A stretch of DNA of 15,737 bases from an uncultured bacterium (GTDB lineage: Bacteria > Hydrogenedentota > Hydrogenedentia > Hydrogenedentales > JAEUWI01), in NCBI GenBank assembly GCA_937895305.1, contig CALAXS010000181.1:1-15737 (forward strand). Reading direction: 5' to 3'. Of this stretch, positions 14,195-15,737 are shown piece by piece (position 1 is the first letter of the stretch; each line of letters begins with the position of its first letter). The notes beneath the pieces were generated by a model that ran no database searches, was not told the origin of the DNA, and was given only the letters and a program-made list of their open reading frames with translations. Made by a program: the position numbers and the translations under genes.

Positions 14195-15562
14195 CTAGAC
14201 CCCTTCGATAACTACAGGTGCAATAGCAGGGTAAGACCCTGTGTTCTCACTCATGTCTGTTGAGGGTTCAGCATTCATGGGATCGGTTAGCGCAACCATA
14301 CCACCAATGTTACCAAAGGTAAGTTCACCGCCTTCTTTGACGTTGCCTTCACCAATCAGAATTCGTGATTCTTTATCGAATACACCGTCCTTTACCTTTT
14401 CCGGATTGGTCACGCCATCCCAGAGAATATCGGGGATGGGGTTGCCGAAAGCTAGTTCGAGTAATTTACCCTTTTCACCATCAGGCTTGGTGCCGCATGG
14501 CCCCAGCGTGTTGCCATGGATATGGATGCGCTCGCTGTAGGGGTAATATTCGGGATCTTTAATCTTGTTACCGGTCGTGAAGTAAGAACCAATGGCAATA
14601 CTGGTTGTGTCATTATCACGAATATAGTTGTTGAAAATTTCCACGTTGGTATTGGCCATGACCGAGATGCCAGTACCTGCAAGGACCTGGCCTACAATGT
14701 TGCCTGCGGGAGCGAAGTTGGGGGTGTTGTTGCCAAAGACCCGGTTGTCGAGGAGGCGTACGTCGTGGCCATGTTGCTGGGGCAGGTCAGGCAAATCAAA
14801 GACCAGGATTCCGCCTGTGTTTTTAGTGGCGACACAACCGATGACATCCGCCTTGTGGCAGTTTTCAATTTCGATGCCCGCAACGTTGAATTGTGCGAGA
14901 CAATTACGAACAATAACGTTCTTGGATTGCCCCACGTAGATGCCGGAGTCTGAGCCGCCAATGGCGATGCACTCTTCGACGAGTACATTTTCGGAGCTAA
15001 CAGGATAGAGGCCATAAGCACCGTTTTCAGTTTGGGGGCCAGCGGTCCATTCTGCGCGTATACGGCGGTAGATGATGTTGTTGGCACTATGGGATTTGAT
15101 GCCATTGCCTTTGGTGTCGATGACGGCGAAGTCTTCGAGAAGTACGTTGTCACTGGTAACGTGCAGGCCTTCTGCGCCAGCTACCTGGCCTTTGAAGTCG
15201 AGGATAGATTTTTCCATGCCGCGACCACGAAGGGTCACGTTGTCTACATCGAGGGAGAGGCCGAGTTCGAGCTTGAATACGCCTTCTTCCAGCTGGATGA
15301 CATCGCCGGGTTCAGCCATGATAAGTGCTTCTTGTAGCTCGGTTTGCACGTCTGGGCCGGGCTTTATGACATAGGCCGCTTCTGCTGGTGCAGCCACTTC
15401 TTCTACAGCCGGGGCTTCTGCGGGTGCAGGCGCTTCATCGGCAGGAGCTTGTTCTACAGGTGCTTTTTCTGGTGCTGGTGCTGCTTTTTCATTGCCACAG
15501 CCTGTGAGAATAAGGCCGCCTGTGGCCAGAATAAGAATGGTTACTACGGTAAGATAGCGCAT
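14195..15562 (-). CDS. Parallel beta-helix lipoprotein (TIGR03805-like)
   Basis: This is a 455-residue lipoprotein with lipobox LTGC (Cys22), an Ala/Pro/Glu-rich tether (about 27-62), then a right-handed parallel beta-helix. The helix shows successive rungs of the pattern N-V-x-V/L-x-x-x (NVTLRG 108-113, NVLLEDF 139-145, NIIYRRI 162-168, NVLVEEC 192-198, NVIVRNC 215-221, ADVIGC 238-243). Later turns (about 306-350) include NVEIFNNYI. Such folds usually bind or cleave polysaccharides, but I see no recognisable lyase or hydrolase catalytic set. AAGGGGAG lies 5 nt before the ATG. It is the first gene of a tight operon with two diheme cytochromes. From memory, this helix family regularly pairs with that cytochrome family, suggesting a cell-surface oxidation or electron-transfer task on a bound ligand. 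Confidence 0.88.
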   Translation of the reverse strand: MRYLTVVTILILATGGLILTGCGNEKAAPAPEKAPVEQAPADEAPAPAEAPAVEEVAAPAEAAYVIKPGPDVQTELQEALIMAEPGDVIQLEEGVFKLELGLSLDVDNVTLRGRGMEKSILDFKGQVAGAEGLHVTSDNVLLEDFAVIDTKGNGIKSHSANNIIYRRIRAEWTAGPQTENGAYGLYPVSSENVLVEECIAIGGSDSGIYVGQSKNVIVRNCLAQFNVAGIEIENCHKADVIGCVATKNTGGILVFDLPDLPQQHGHDVRLLDNRVFGNNTPNFAPAGNIVGQVLAGTGISVMANTNVEIFNNYIRDNDTTSIAIGSYFTTGNKIKDPEYYPYSERIHIHGNTLGPCGTKPDGEKGKLLELAFGNPIPDILWDGVTNPEKVKDGVFDKESRILIGEGNVKEGGELTFGNIGGMVALTDPMNAEPSTDMSENTGSYPAIAPVVIEGV

Positions 15563-15663
15563 TGCTGCTCCCCTTGATTGGATGTTTTTCGTTTCAAAAT
15601 TGCAATTGTGGCAATAGTATAGCGTGTAAACCCTGAAAAAAGGATAAAAAAATCCCCCGCTAC
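15563..15663 (-). other. 5' region of the beta-helix/cytochrome operon
   Basis: On the minus strand there is a TATACT (15621-15616) about 55 nt before the start codon, a fair -10 box, but no good -35 at 16-18 nt spacing (CCTTTT or TCCTTT only). A G-run followed by T7 (GGGGGATTTTTTT, 15657-15645) lies just upstream and might end an upstream transcript, but I see no strong stem in front of it. Confidence 0.25.
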
Positions 15664-15735
15664 CTAATACTGGACCAGAATATCCTGTTCAGGTTTCAAG
15701 ATTTTACCAGTGGAGGGTGGCAATGGCCAGGGGTG
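15664..15735 (-). CDS. Possible 3' end of a further minus-strand gene (partial)
   Basis: Reading in from the right edge, one minus-strand frame is open for 23 codons and ends TGKILKPEQDILVQY followed by TAG at 15664. The composition looks protein-like, but the piece is too short to judge. The same DNA on the plus strand offers an ATG at 15723 with GGAGG 6 nt upstream, so the edge could instead hold a divergent start. Both cannot be checked from this window. Confidence 0.22.
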   Translation of the reverse strand, partial: HPWPLPPSTGKILKPEQDILVQY

Positions 15736-15737
15736 GC

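Noticed and set aside
15723..15737. Plus-strand ATG with GGAGG 6 nt upstream at the right edge
   Set aside because: Only five codons are visible, and an alternative minus-strand coding end overlaps it; it cannot be decided here.

Overview
The window comes from a diderm bacterium with mid-to-high GC content. There are lipoboxes, c-type cytochromes and a type IV pilus-type ATPase. The order ftsH-folP-glmM is the one known from many proteobacteria, but the exported beta-helix/diheme cytochrome set and the exported methyltransferase are also typical of environmental PVC-like or related lineages. I cannot assign a phylum from this sequence.

Layout. (1) 92-6629, all minus strand, read right to left: ftsH (membrane protease), a GIY-YIG nuclease cassette framed by inverted palindromic repeats, folP (dihydropteroate synthase), glmM (phosphoglucosamine mutase), a repeat-rich gap, pdxJ (pyridoxine 5'-phosphate synthase) and an overlapping lipoprotein gene. 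This is a housekeeping block (membrane proteolysis, folate, cell-wall precursor, vitamin B6) into which mobile or repeated DNA has entered at two gaps. (2) 6866-9859, plus strand: an MFS drug-type transporter and a PilT/PilU-family ATPase with a long extra N-terminal region and a near-consensus sigma70 promoter. (3) 9860-10043: a convergent gap filled with hairpin repeats. (4) 10044-11471, minus: an exported SAM-methyltransferase-like protein and a HhH-GPD (endonuclease III-related) glycosylase. (5) 11504-11661: a decayed MITE-like element. (6) 11759-15562, minus: a tight three-gene operon encoding a beta-helix lipoprotein followed by two paralogous exported diheme c-type cytochromes.

The two most interesting items are the beta-helix/diheme operon and the GIY-YIG cassette. 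The operon matches, from memory, the uncharacterised TIGR03805/TIGR03806 gene pair, here with the cytochrome partner duplicated. The cassette has two arms matching at 42 of 45 positions in opposite orientation, and it splits the conserved ftsH-folP junction. At least three distinct palindromic repeat families occur in under 16 kb, including a 23-nt hairpin found identically, in opposite orientation, about 8 kb apart.
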